Below are positions 7,939-16,756 of a stretch of 64,000 nt of DNA, in pieces. The notes beneath the pieces were generated by a model, which saw nothing but the letters and a program-made list of their open reading frames with translations, ran no database searches and was not told where the DNA came from. The DNA is from Clostridium_AD sp050717635 (GTDB lineage Bacteria; Bacillota; Clostridia; Clostridiales; Clostridiaceae). A program made the translations under genes and the position numbers. The first letter of the stretch is position 1; each line of letters opens with the position of its first letter. The stretch is taken from positions 1 to 64,000 of the forward strand of contig NZ_JBOITO010000029.1 of the NCBI RefSeq assembly GCF_050717635.1, read 5' to 3'.

Positions 7939-8223
7939 GGTAATATATTAATATTGGATGGATATCCAATGGTTATAGATTTTATGAATGTATGTCATGG
8001 AAATTTTTTATATGATGTTGCAAGAACTGTATTTTTGGTGGAATATACACCTGTGCCAATAGAAGTTGACGATAGAGCAATGCTTTTACGATTCAAGAAA
8101 ACACTAGCAGATTTATATCTTGTTCAAATGAATGTTACTAGAGATATGATACAAGATTATCTATCAGTTATTATTATGGCTAGAGTGGGTGAATGCCCTA
8201 ATGAAAAGTTAATTACATTGTAA
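7939..8223 (+). pseudogene. Aminoglycoside phosphotransferase-family gene, 3' part
   Basis: The last 94 codons of the gene begun at 1046. The segment starts with GNILI, completing the Brenner motif HGDFHPGN, and then carries the metal-binding motif VIDFMNVCHGNFLYDVARTVF (Asp of the DFG equivalent). The remaining helices run to the TAA stop with no further lesion. An ORF beginning inside the inverted repeat (7909) is in frame but lacks the N-lobe and would not make a kinase. Confidence 0.88.
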
Positions 8224-8341
8224 AAATGTAGGTAATATATGGACAAGCTATCCATGCAAGTGTATATAAGCTAGGGGTTTGAATTAATTGAGACTTATTG
8301 TTAGATGTGACGGTTGAAAATCATACAGGGAGGGTTATTAG

Positions 8342-8736
8342 ATGAAATGTTTGATGCTAAAAAATGGAGATACACTTTTAATTAGAGAAGCAAAGGGTTC
8401 CGATGCAAAGAAAGTCTTAGAATATGTTAATACAATTAGTAGTGAATCAGATTTTTTAACATTTGGTCAAGGAGAATTTATAATGAGCATTGAACAGGAA
8501 GAAAAATATCTTGATAATTCATTGAAACAAATCAGCGCAATATATATAATTGCTGAAATTAATGATAAGATAGTTGGAAGTTTGAATTTCTCAGCAGGTA
8601 AAAGACCAAGAATTGAACATACTGGAGAATTTGGTGTTAGTGTTTTAGAAGAATATTGGGAAAATGGAATTGGAACAGAGCTCATTAAATATTTGATTGA
8701 ATGGAGTAAACAGTTAGGGTTAATTATGCTTCAATA
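8342..8736 (+). pseudogene. GNAT acetyltransferase, C-terminally truncated
   Basis: 131 residues with a good start (GGAGGGTTATTAG ATG). They show a GNAT N-terminal half and motif A region EFGVSVLEEYWENGIGTELIKYLIEW (about residues 98-123). The frame stops right after LGLIMLQ, where the usual RV..DN..A..LY end of this family is missing, and a lipase fragment starts immediately. A deletion joining two unrelated genes is the simplest reading. About 40 residues are lost, so activity is doubtful. Confidence 0.7.
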
Positions 8737-8991
8737 ATGAAAAATTCTTTTAGTGATATTATTTTTATGGTCATTCCTCATTTTATTGTTAAACTAATCA
8801 AAGGAGATAACGATGGTTTAGTTACACCAAGCTCAGCTAAATGGGGAGAATTTAAAGGGCTAATTAGTGGAGAAACATCAAGAGGAATATCTCATGCAGA
8901 TATTGTTGATTTTAGAAGAATGGGTTATTCGAAAATTGATATACGGAAGAACAACATATATTATTTGAAGACAAGTTGTTTAGTGATATAA
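8737..8991 (+). pseudogene. Alpha/beta-hydrolase (triacylglycerol-lipase-like) C-terminal fragment
   Basis: The 84-codon frame contains LIKGDNDGLVTPSSAKWGEFKG and GISHADIVDFRRM, the C-terminal part of clostridial lipase-like alpha/beta hydrolases, with the catalytic Asp (NDGLV) and His (SHADI). The nucleophile-serine half is absent. It abuts a truncated GNAT on the left and runs out of family resemblance after DIRK, where a third gene fragment begins in another frame. It is a deletion remnant, not a working enzyme. Confidence 0.6.
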
Positions 8992-9512
8992 CTAAACAAG
9001 ATATATATGAGTTGCCAATTGAGATTCATACAGAATTAATAGTGAGCATCTGGGATGGTTTTGTTAATAATTATATTAATGAAGATAAGGTTGTTATATT
9101 TGAATGTTGTTTTATTCAAAACCCAGTAACAGTGAGTATGGTCAGGAATAATTCTCCTAAAGCTGTTACTATGAGTCATATAAATAGGTTAGCTGAAATA
9201 ATTGTGTCATTAAATTCTGTGTTAATATATGTGAAACAAGAGGATATTAAAGTGTCATTTAACAGAGCTGTAGGTGAAAGACCCAAAGAGTGGATTGAGG
9301 GATTTACAAACTATTATACAAACCAGGGTTATGGATTGGCAAATAACTTAAAGGGATTAGATGGAGTTATGCAAGTAATTGAATCAAGAAGCAGACTTGA
9401 AAGTGCTATGTATGATTCGCTTATATTAGTTAAATATAAAGTTAATAACTCCACCTTCAATAATGATTTACTTAAAGAAAGTATTAATTCTATTATTGAA
9501 GCGAACTTATAA
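8943..9512 (+). pseudogene. Truncated P-loop-kinase-like protein, C-terminal part
   Basis: The frame is open from 8943 (TEEQHILFEDKLF) to 9512; the first usable internal starts are near 8976. The protein has SIWDGF, VVIFECCFIQNP and the RAVGERPKEW segment, resembling the C-terminal part of clostridial nucleotide-kinase-like proteins, but no N-terminal glycine-rich P-loop is present. Family assignment is tentative. No good ribosome-binding site precedes it, and it overlaps the lipase fragment, so it is most likely a remnant. Confidence 0.45.
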
Positions 9513-9749
9513 CTCGCAAAATTAAATTTTTGTGGAGGTTAAACAATGACAAAATGCTGCCGTGGTAACAAGGAACGTCATAGGTGATCTTAAAGTAAGA
9601 GAGATATTACCATGGTTCAATTTTTAATGGAAATCTTTGGTACAGAATTAGTATAATCGTTTTGGGTATACAATATCAAGTAGTTTACTGATAATATATA
9701 CTCATAGACAGACAGCTGTTATCTAATTCAATAAAAGGAGGTCAATGGA

Positions 9750-10790
9750 ATGAAATATATTAGTGGTGAATTAAATGCTTGGGCGATTGATAAAATTAAG
9801 AAGGAGTTTCCTGACGATGTAGCTTTGTTAATCGGACACGAGCACTGGAAAATTACACCTGATGGGGATGAAATAGCGTTTAACTTTTTTATTCCTTCTA
9901 CAGAAAGAGGCTATAACCTATCTCAGACATTTATAATTGAAGACATTGGTTATGACTTATTCCCAATATCATGGGATAGATTGGAAGGAATTTCGAGCCT
10001 AAATGAAAGTATTACAGGTGTTTTGGCGGATGGAGTTATCTTATATGCACGAAATATCGAAGATAAAGAACGTTTTGTTAAATTGCAGAAACAACTACAA
10101 GATAATCTGAAGGATAAGGAATTTACTTATAAGAAGGGACTAGAAAAGATTAGTATAGCAATGGAATTGCTCCAAAACATGATTTTTGAAAAATCCCTCA
10201 GCAGTATACGTAAAGCAAGTGGCTATGTTGCTTCATATTTGTCTGAAGCAATCGCTTGTGTAAATGGAACTTATTTTAAGGGAGGGCCTGAAACCGAGAT
10301 AGCCATACTGAATAAGCTTTCAGAAGTTCCTGATGGCTTTATTGATCTATATCTGAATGTGGTTTCAGCAAAAACTATAGAAGAATCAAAAGATATATGC
10401 CATAAAATGCTTGCTAATACCCGTGATTTCTTTAGTGTGAGAAAACCAAAACAGGAAACAAAAGTAAGAAATTATAATTTTCAGGATTTAGCAGACTGGT
10501 ATCAGGAAATTACTTATTGGTTTCGTAGAATTTATTATTATTGTGACATAAAGAATGAACTAGGCTGCTTTGTATGGGGATGTAGAATGCAAAGTGAAGT
10601 TGATAATGTGACAGAGGAATTCGGACTAGAGAGAATGGAACTTATGAATATTTTTGATCCGGATGATTTAAGTGTCTTACGCAAACATGCAGAAGAGATT
10701 GAGCAGAAGATTATATCTGCAATTAAAATGCATGACGTCAAAATTAAAATATTTAAAAATATGGATGAGTTTCTAAGGCAAATTGGATAA
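9750..10790 (+). CDS. Putative nucleotidyltransferase-like protein
   Basis: 346 residues behind a strong AAAGGAGG. The N-terminal part reads DVALLIGHEHWKITPDGDEIAFNFFIP and then LADGVILYARNIEDKERFVKLQKQL (about residues 90-115), a pattern seen in a family of nucleotidyltransferase-like proteins. The rest is mainly helical. A canonical GSxxxxDxD active site is not obvious, so enzymatic activity is uncertain. It is followed after 17 bp by a CD3324-family gene, forming a two-gene unit ended by a strong terminator. Confidence 0.55.
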   Translation: MKYISGELNAWAIDKIKKEFPDDVALLIGHEHWKITPDGDEIAFNFFIPSTERGYNLSQTFIIEDIGYDLFPISWDRLEGISSLNESITGVLADGVILYARNIEDKERFVKLQKQLQDNLKDKEFTYKKGLEKISIAMELLQNMIFEKSLSSIRKASGYVASYLSEAIACVNGTYFKGGPETEIAILNKLSEVPDGFIDLYLNVVSAKTIEESKDICHKMLANTRDFFSVRKPKQETKVRNYNFQDLADWYQEITYWFRRIYYYCDIKNELGCFVWGCRMQSEVDNVTEEFGLERMELMNIFDPDDLSVLRKHAEEIEQKIISAIKMHDVKIKIFKNMDEFLRQIG

Positions 10791-10807
10791 TATAAAGGAG
10801 GCAAATA

Positions 10808-11068
10808 ATGAAATATGTAAATGCCTCTGATATATTGCCTGATGAGTTGCTCCAAGAGGTTCAAAAGTATGCACAAGGAAAAGCCTTATATATCCCTAAA
10901 AACAATGAACGTAAAAAATGGGGTGAACGTTCTGGAGCCCGAGGCTATTATGAACGACGAAATGAAGAAATACGCATAAAATTTGCTAATAAAAATGTTC
11001 CCATAGAAGAACTGGCAAATGATTATTGCCTTTCCATAGAAACAATTCGCAAAGTTTTGTATAAGTAA
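10808..11068 (+). CDS. CD3324 family protein (small helix-turn-helix protein)
   Basis: 86 residues with MKYVNASDILPDELLQEVQKYAQGKALYIPK at the N-terminus, a basic RKKWGERSGARGYYERRNEEI middle and a C-terminal helix-turn-helix (IEELANDYCLSIETIRKVLYK). This is the layout of the widespread clostridial CD3324 family, which resembles the Mor transcription activator fold. It probably binds DNA; targets are unknown. It is translated right after the nucleotidyltransferase-like gene (AAAGGAGG in the 17-bp gap). Confidence 0.75.
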   Translation: MKYVNASDILPDELLQEVQKYAQGKALYIPKNNERKKWGERSGARGYYERRNEEIRIKFANKNVPIEELANDYCLSIETIRKVLYK

Positions 11069-11103
11069 TGAATTATGGATATATTCACAATGTTCTAATA
11101 AAT

Positions 11104-11129
11104 GTACCACCAGTTTTAACTGGTGGTAC
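11104..11129 (+). terminator. Terminator hairpin after the CD3324-family gene
   Basis: Perfect arms GTACCACCAGTT and AACTGGTGGTAC, with ATTTATATAG downstream. A related hairpin with the same following sequence occurs at 43973. Confidence 0.7.
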
Positions 11130-11134
11130 ATTTA

Positions 11135-11176
11135 TATAGTAAAGTGTATATTTATGACTTATAATCTATATATAGA
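11135..11176 (+). repeat. 42-bp dispersed repeat, copy 1
   Basis: 38 of 42 positions match 43994-44035. It contains TTATGACTTATAAT, which looks promoter-like. Both copies follow a GC-rich hairpin. Confidence 0.6.
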
Positions 11177-11518
11177 ATAGTACTAAGCTATAGCTATATA
11201 GCTACAATAAATGAGGGTAAAAAAAGATTGTGAATTAAATCATAACTGAATTAATGAAAATTTCCCGCTACACTGAGAGTACAAGACCTGAAATACCACA
11301 TAATAAAATGTTGCCGTCCGCCATGCCTTAGATTATATGAAACAATAGAAACTTTTCAAATGTTTTAAATAGTAACGAGATGATATATGCTTAAGGGATA
11401 GTAAAACTAATAATAAGAAAGATTTTAGAGCTAAGATAGGAGATATCTAAGGTTGGAAAACTTCGACAACATGAAATGTTAATTGAGAATATAGGAATAG
11501 AGAATTAGGAGGATTATT
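11177..11518. other. Intergenic region without a recognisable gene
   Basis: AT-rich, with a short GC-richer piece near 11308-11330 (TGTTGCCGTCCGCC) that weakly resembles 9549-9560. No coding or RNA feature could be supported. The ribosome-binding site of the next frame is at 11506-11512. Confidence 0.4.
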
Positions 11519-11850
11519 ATGGAAAACACTAGTGAAAATATGGGACTAAGCAATGTAAAAGAAACAAACCAGGGTACTGGAAAGAAGTTATGGAATCCTA
11601 AGGGCTTCTTGATTCTCAGTATCTTATTTTCTTTTCTACCTGCTGGTATTTTATATTCTTTAAATTATGGTAGATTAGGGTTATCAAAAAAAGAAATTAC
11701 TTATTAGCTATTACATTTATTATATTAGCAGTTATGGTTTCAATGGTATTTGTGGTTAATCAGGGGGTAGTAAAGGGCATTTTCTTTGGTCTAAATATAG
11801 TAGCGGCTGTGTTTATGAATAATAGTCAGTCCAAGATATTTCAAACTTAA
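11519..11850 (+). pseudogene. Small membrane protein gene, frameshifted
   Basis: The frame from ATG 11519 (AGGAGG in front) gives 62 residues with a membrane helix GFLILSILFSFLPAGILYSL and stops at 11705. Shifting frame near 11690-11700 continues as YLLAITFIILAVMVSMVFVVNQGVVKGIFFGLNIVAAVFMNNSQSKIFQT, two more helices, to a TAA at 11848. One indel thus breaks a protein of about 110 residues. The lesion lies next to a run of seven A. Confidence 0.65.
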
Positions 11851-11949
11851 AAACAGTATCTAGATAAGATTAATTATTTTTATCATGTGAATAAATTGAA
11901 TGATAGTAGTTGAAATAGTAATTTTGTTATAGTGGAAAGGGTGGTCAGA

Positions 11950-12153
11950 ATGGAGAATATCACAATAAGAGAAGAGCGAGATGATGAATGGTTAGAAACA
12001 GAGTATATGACAAAAAGAGCATTTTGGAATCTTCATGTACTGGGCTGCAATGAGCATTATTTGGTCCATATCCTTAGAACCAGTGATAATTATATTCCTA
12101 AATTAAGCAGAGTTCGTGGAATACGACGTATATTATACTGCGGGGTTGTATGA
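11950..12153 (+). pseudogene. GNAT acetyltransferase, N-terminal remnant
   Basis: Reads MENITIREERDDEWLETEYMTKRAFWNLHVLGCNEHYLVHILR and on to YIPKLSRV, the characteristic N-terminus of a clostridial YhbS-like acetyltransferase. After RV the sequence becomes unrelated (RGIRRILYCGVV) and stops; the whole acetyl-CoA-binding half is missing. A deletion is the likely cause. Confidence 0.7.
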
Positions 12154-12173
12154 TATTGAGAGGAGCAATTTAA

Positions 12174-12767
12174 ATGGACAATAGTAAAAATATGCAGGTA
12201 ATGAAAATAAATAAATCTTGTTTTAACATATTTCCAGAATTGGAATCTGAAAGATTGAAATACAGGCAAGTAACTTCAGAGGATGTAGAAGATATATATA
12301 AAATTTATAGTGATCCTGAGGTTGCTAAATATGATTGGTATAAACCAATTGCTACTAAGGATGATGCAATTTCTATAATAAATCGTTATGGAAGAGAATT
12401 TCAAAATAAAGAAGAGCTTACTTGGGGTGTGGCAAGAAAATATGATAATAAGATTATTGGTTATTGCTGCTTAGGAAGTTTTAGTGATGATTCAAGAAGA
12501 AGTGAGATTGGGTATGGATTTAATCGTGATGAATGGAATAAGGGATATGCTACTGAAGCTATAAAAGTTTTAGTGAAATTTGGATTTGACATTATGAATT
12601 TTAATAGAATAGAGGCTACTGTAACCCTTGGTAATGATGCTTCTGTGAAAGCATTGAAGAAAGCTAACTTTCTTCAAGAAGGTATTGTTAGAGAAAGAAG
12701 CATTATGAAGGGAAAGTTTGAGGATGATGTTATATTAGCTATAATAAGAAAAGATTATAACCTATAA
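12174..12767 (+). CDS. RimJ/RimL-type GNAT acetyltransferase
   Basis: 197 residues. LESERLKYRQVTSEDVEDIYKIYSDPEVAKYDWYKP (about residues 22-58) is the typical start of the RimJ/RimL group. Motif A is GYGFNRDEWNKGYATEAIKVLVKFGF (about 115-140), and the end reads NDASVKALKKANFLQEGIVRE. It acetylates an amine (protein N-terminus, aminoglycoside-like compound or other); the substrate is unknown. GAGGAG lies before the ATG. It appears intact and is followed after 26 bp by another GNAT gene. Confidence 0.88.
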   Translation: MDNSKNMQVMKINKSCFNIFPELESERLKYRQVTSEDVEDIYKIYSDPEVAKYDWYKPIATKDDAISIINRYGREFQNKEELTWGVARKYDNKIIGYCCLGSFSDDSRRSEIGYGFNRDEWNKGYATEAIKVLVKFGFDIMNFNRIEATVTLGNDASVKALKKANFLQEGIVRERSIMKGKFEDDVILAIIRKDYNL

Positions 12768-12793
12768 ATTAAGAAAATTATGAGGTGTGAACA

Positions 12794-13264
12794 GTGAATT
12801 ATAAATTTGTTCCTATGAATAAAAATTATGCAAATGAGATTGCATATAATTGGAAATATAATGGGATTTACTCGTTTTATGACATGACGGCCGATGAAGA
12901 TGATTTAATGGAGTTTCTTAATGAGACTAGTTGGACAGACCATTATTTCGCAGCATTAGATGACAAAAATGAATTAGTCGGTTTTTATTCATTTTTCTTT
13001 GAATATGAAATTATGAGTATAGGTTTGGGGCTCAAACCTGCATTAACCGGACGTAGAATTGGACCTGAATTTGTGAATGCAGGTATTAACTTTGGAGTAG
13101 AGAAGTTTAAATATAAAAAGAACTGTATTATGTTGTCAGTGGCTTCATTTAATAACCGAGCAATAAGAGCATATGAGAGGTTAGGGTTTCACTATGCAGA
13201 TAAATATATGCATAAAACAAATGGTGGAGAATTTGAATTTATTAAAATGAAGAAAATTATATAA
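12794..13264 (+). CDS. GNAT acetyltransferase (RimI-like)
   Basis: 156 residues starting with a GTG preceded by ATGAGGTGTGAACA. Motif A is LGLKPALTGRRIGPEFVNAGINFGV (about residues 77-101) and the C-terminal SVASFNNRAIRAYERLGFHYADKY is a textbook GNAT end. It lies in tandem with the preceding GNAT gene. Probably intact; substrate unknown. Confidence 0.85.
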   Translation: MNYKFVPMNKNYANEIAYNWKYNGIYSFYDMTADEDDLMEFLNETSWTDHYFAALDDKNELVGFYSFFFEYEIMSIGLGLKPALTGRRIGPEFVNAGINFGVEKFKYKKNCIMLSVASFNNRAIRAYERLGFHYADKYMHKTNGGEFEFIKMKKII

Positions 13265-13410
13265 ATACTGGAATCCCACAAGGATTTTCAGGCTTATATT
13301 TAACAGCAGAGCAATTATCTAGGTTCGGTCAATTGATTTTTAGTAAAGGGGTTTGGGAGGGTAAACGACTTATTCCTTCAAATTATATAGAGCAAGCAAC
13401 ATCTGATTAG
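13264..13410 (+). pseudogene. Serine hydrolase (beta-lactamase/PBP class C type), C-terminal remnant
   Basis: 49 codons directly after the GNAT stop read NTGIPQGFSGLYLTAEQLSRFGQL and KGVWEGKRLIPSNYIEQATSD. This matches the GLYLTAEDLAKFGQLYLNKGVWNGKQLIP region of beta-lactamase-related serine hydrolases. No start, no SxxK motif and no N-terminal domain are present. It is a piece of a lost gene. Confidence 0.65.
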
Positions 13411-13620
13411 CCCTTTTTAGAGTTTAAAAAAGAGCTTTATTTGTGTTCTGTTCCACATTATTATTCAATTGAATTGGAATGATTAGAATACTCTATTACA
13501 ATAGATTTAACATCGATGAATGTAGGAATTTTTTAATTTTAATTAAAAAAATGAACCTTTTACTAATATGTAATACACTTATACATAGGAGCTCCAAAAA
13601 AAAGGAAGGGGAGATATGAT
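13411..13620. other. Spacer and probable promoter region of the sigma/anti-sigma unit
   Basis: No gene. It contains AT-rich DNA and the AAAGGAAGGGGAG ribosome-binding site of the sigma factor gene at about 13601-13613. Confidence 0.4.
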
Positions 13621-14211
13621 ATGGATAAATCAGACTTGATAAAACACTTCCAGCTGGGTGATATGTCAAGCTTTAGTGAACTTTATAGTTTATATTGTAA
13701 AAAAGCACTGGGAACTGCTTATCTTATAGCAGGCCAAAAATCTTTTGCAGAGGACATCGTGCAGGAATCATTTATTCAATGCTTTCACTCAATAAAAACA
13801 TTAAAGAATATTGAAACCTTTGATGTATGGTTCTATAAAATAGTAACTAGAACAGGTTGGAGGATGGTTTCTAAAAATAAAAGAACTTTACTCCTAGATG
13901 AACCAGAGACAATAGATACTATGATAGATTATAATGCCTTTGAGAAATTTAAATCATGCGAAGCCAAAATCACGATTTATGAATCATTAGCAAAGCTTAG
14001 CCTTCACCTGAGAACAGTCATAGTTTTATATTATTTCAATGACATGACTATTAAAGATATCTCAAAAGTACTTGGATGTTTTGAAGGAACCGTTAAATCT
14101 AGACTTCATAATGCAAAAAAACAGCTAAGACACGTTATTGGAGAGCATGTAAAAGTACCTGTCATCAAAACATATTATACTGAAAAGGAGTGCGTAGATA
14201 ATGAAAAATGA
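13621..14211 (+). CDS. ECF-type RNA polymerase sigma factor
   Basis: 196 residues. Sigma region 2 spans about residues 10-80 (FSELYSLYCKKALGTAYLIAGQKSFAEDIVQESFIQCFHSI) and region 4 about 120-175 (LSLHLRTVIVLYYFNDMTIKDISKVLGCFEGTVKSRLHNAKKQLR). It directs RNA polymerase to a small stress regulon. The 3' end overlaps the following membrane anti-sigma-like gene by 11 bp, giving translational coupling and strict co-expression, the usual arrangement for ECF/anti-sigma pairs. Confidence 0.92.
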   Translation: MDKSDLIKHFQLGDMSSFSELYSLYCKKALGTAYLIAGQKSFAEDIVQESFIQCFHSIKTLKNIETFDVWFYKIVTRTGWRMVSKNKRTLLLDEPETIDTMIDYNAFEKFKSCEAKITIYESLAKLSLHLRTVIVLYYFNDMTIKDISKVLGCFEGTVKSRLHNAKKQLRHVIGEHVKVPVIKTYYTEKECVDNEK

Positions 14212-15133
14212 GCAAGACTTTGAAGAAAGAATTAGAATAGATTTGAAATTAAAAGGTAATGAACTATCCCCTTCTGATGAATTGTACTCCAAAATTATAA
14301 ATGATGTAACAAATACTAAGAAAGGAAATTTTAATATGTTTAAAAATAAAATTTTAAATATAGGCGGCAAAAGATTAACAACAGGCATTTTGTGTGCTTT
14401 TATGATAATTAGTATTGTTTCTTTTAGCACCTCAAATAATCTTAAAGCATTTGCTACAGAAGCAATAAACCACATAAAAACTATATTTGTGCTAGATGAA
14501 ACAAATAAGGTAGTAGAAAAGGATGCTGACACTACATTTATATATCCATCAACGTCAAAAGATACAATCTTAAGTGATAATCAACTCACAAAAAAAAATG
14601 GATTTAAAGTTTTTTTTCCGAAAAGTCTTTGTAGCGACATGAATCTTACTGATAAATTCGAATCAATTCACCTAAATAAAATGACCTATGAAGATGGTCA
14701 AAAGCTTCAACCAGATATTCTTAAGGCCATTGATGATGAGGATGTATTTAATAGCCTAACTAGCTATGAACCAACAAGGGGAGTTGGAGCACAATACATA
14801 AATGATAAAAACCAATTATTTATTTCTATTGCGCCCGTTTCGGCAGAAATAAAAAATCTCCTTTCATCTTCTACCTCAAAAAAAGTAGATTTAAATGGTA
14901 CACTAGGTTATTGGCATGAAGTACAGTTTCCATCATATCCTTTAATAGAGAAGAATGATCTCACACAACAAGATATGAGCAAGAAGCCAACGGATATTAA
15001 AACTGCACATATGTTTTACTGGTGTTCAAATGGAGTCTTTTATTCAATAACTTTTCTCTCAGATAATGAACTTTCTATGAATGAAACAGCAGCTATTGCA
15101 AAATCCTTCATAGATCAATCTACAAAAAAATAA
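14201..15133 (+). CDS. Membrane-anchored anti-sigma-like protein with DUF4367-type domain
   Basis: 310 residues. A cytoplasmic N-terminal segment of about 60 residues is followed by one membrane helix (about 62-82, TTGILCAFMIISIVSFSTSN), then a large extracellular part with the GFKVFFPKSL start and the C-terminal WYWCSNGVFYSITFLS-type strands seen in DUF4367 proteins paired with ECF sigma factors. It probably holds the sigma factor inactive until a cell-envelope signal arrives. It overlaps the sigma gene by 11 bp. Confidence 0.75.
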   Translation: MKNEQDFEERIRIDLKLKGNELSPSDELYSKIINDVTNTKKGNFNMFKNKILNIGGKRLTTGILCAFMIISIVSFSTSNNLKAFATEAINHIKTIFVLDETNKVVEKDADTTFIYPSTSKDTILSDNQLTKKNGFKVFFPKSLCSDMNLTDKFESIHLNKMTYEDGQKLQPDILKAIDDEDVFNSLTSYEPTRGVGAQYINDKNQLFISIAPVSAEIKNLLSSSTSKKVDLNGTLGYWHEVQFPSYPLIEKNDLTQQDMSKKPTDIKTAHMFYWCSNGVFYSITFLSDNELSMNETAAIAKSFIDQSTKK

Positions 15134-15136
15134 ATT

Positions 15137-15164
15137 AAGGAGCTGACTATAAGTTAGCTCCTTC
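15137..15164 (+). terminator. Terminator after the ECF sigma/anti-sigma unit
   Basis: GGAGCTGAC and GTTAGCTCC arms (one G-U pair) around TATAA, 5 bp after the stop codon. The T-run is weak. Confidence 0.6.
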
Positions 15165-15344
15165 AAACTGTGACTTAGTTAATTATGTTGGAGTAAACGT
15201 TAATTACTTTTAATCTTTACTATTATGTTATATAATGGTAGAAGTAATTCAAAATCGTAGAATTACTCAATTCAATTTATAATGTAGTTTTTGTTAGTTG
15301 TATTTCACACTAAAAAATAATATCTATTAGGGGGACTAAATATT

Positions 15345-15716
15345 ATGAAAAGACATTCTTTATTAATGATTCTAAGTATACTAATAATTGTTATTGCTAT
15401 GGGTTGTAGCAAACAAGAATTTGATGGTGATGATACAAGTAATGATACACAGTTTGCAATGGAGTACTCTGTTTTGAATTGTACAAAAACACATGAGATA
15501 AAATTAGAAAAAGGAGCAATTATTAATGCTATTATAATAAGCAAATCTGGTGATGTAGATGTTCTTGTGGAGGAGATTAATGGTGAAGAAATATATAAGG
15601 GTGACAATGCAAGTTCAAGTGAGTTTTCACTCAATGTAGACAAAACAGGAACCTATATGTTTACTGTTACAGGTAATAATGCAAAAGGAAGTGTAAGTTT
15701 TAAAATTGCTGATTAA
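15345..15716 (+). CDS. Small lipoprotein of unknown function
   Basis: 123 residues with a signal peptide MKRHSLLMILSILIIVIAMG and lipobox AMGC (Cys at 21). The mature part is acidic at first (DGDDTSNDT) and then beta-rich, ending in GTYMFTVTGNNAKGSVSFKI, a pattern like small beta-sandwich surface proteins. AGGGGGAC precedes the ATG. It is followed by an alpha/beta hydrolase and a membrane protein in the same direction; no functional link is evident. Confidence 0.75.
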   Translation: MKRHSLLMILSILIIVIAMGCSKQEFDGDDTSNDTQFAMEYSVLNCTKTHEIKLEKGAIINAIIISKSGDVDVLVEEINGEEIYKGDNASSSEFSLNVDKTGTYMFTVTGNNAKGSVSFKIAD

Positions 15717-15765
15717 ATTTTAGTATTTACACAGTATTATTTAGATATAGTATGAGGTGAAAACA

Positions 15766-16746
15766 ATGATAGATGGTATTTTAACTATTCAAAAATTATA
15801 TAAAAGAAGAATATTTCGCGTAATTGCACTTATTTTAATCATTCTATTCATTGGTACATTATGGCAACACGCCATGAGTGAATACGAGAAAGAAGTGTAT
15901 AATCCACCAGGACAACTAAGAAAAGTGGACAATCATAATATGCATATTTATGTAGAGGGTGAAAGCTCGCCTACAGTAGTATTTACCGTTGGCTCAGGTA
16001 CTCCATGTGCTTATACTGACTATTATTATATTCAGAAAGAAATATCAAAGACTGTTAGAACAATTTCTTATGATAGACCAGGATTTGGTTGGAGCGAGCC
16101 AACAGCTATACCAAGAACGATAGGTAATCAAGTTAACGAGTTACATGAGTTATTATGCAAGGCAGGAGAGAAGCCCCCATACATTTTAGTAGGACACTCA
16201 CTTTCTTCTCTAGAGGTAATTCATTATGCACAAAAATATCCTGAGGAATTAGTTGGTATTATTCTAATTGATGGCGGTAATCCAACATTCTATGCTAATT
16301 ACAGTGAATTTTCAGCTTTAGCCTTAAATCGCTTCTCTGAGGCGATAAGAGTGACAGGAATAGCTAGGGCTTTGGGCAACATTGGGATTTTTCTCCCTTT
16401 TACTTATGAGAATCAGAGACAAAAGTCGCTTCCACATGATATACAACAGGTAGATAAGATAATGTTCTATAATAAATTGGGACTTGATAAAAATAGAAAT
16501 TCACTGAGAACTATTAATGAAAATGCTGATGAAGTTATAAAAAACGGAAAAATAGGTGATATACCACTAGTAGTATTAACTGCAGGAAATGGCACTAAAG
16601 AGTGGAAAGAAAGCCAAATTCAATTAAAATCTTGGTCGAACAACAGTAAACAAGAAGAGGTAATTGGATCATCACATTACATTCATTGGAATTATCCAAA
16701 TGTAATAATAAAAAAAATTCATGAACTAATAGAAATGTCAAAGTAG
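15766..16746 (+). CDS. Membrane-anchored alpha/beta hydrolase
   Basis: An N-terminal membrane helix (about residues 17-35, FRVIALILIILFIGTLW) is followed by an alpha/beta-hydrolase domain. The nucleophile elbow GHSLSS is at about 141-146, the oxyanion region GSGTPCAYTDYY at about 75-86, the acid is probably in the VVLTAGNG segment and the final His in SSHYIHW. It would hydrolyse an ester, amide or similar bond outside the membrane. I chose ATG 15766 (AGGTG in front) over a GTG three codons upstream. The next gene starts 11 bp after the stop. Confidence 0.85.
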   Translation: MIDGILTIQKLYKRRIFRVIALILIILFIGTLWQHAMSEYEKEVYNPPGQLRKVDNHNMHIYVEGESSPTVVFTVGSGTPCAYTDYYYIQKEISKTVRTISYDRPGFGWSEPTAIPRTIGNQVNELHELLCKAGEKPPYILVGHSLSSLEVIHYAQKYPEELVGIILIDGGNPTFYANYSEFSALALNRFSEAIRVTGIARALGNIGIFLPFTYENQRQKSLPHDIQQVDKIMFYNKLGLDKNRNSLRTINENADEVIKNGKIGDIPLVVLTAGNGTKEWKESQIQLKSWSNNSKQEEVIGSSHYIHWNYPNVIIKKIHELIEMSK

Positions 16747-16756
16747 GAGGGTCAAT

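Noticed and set aside
13264..13410. Treating the serine-hydrolase-like frame as a small gene
   Set aside because: It has no start codon or ribosome-binding site and is only the C-terminal end of a known family.
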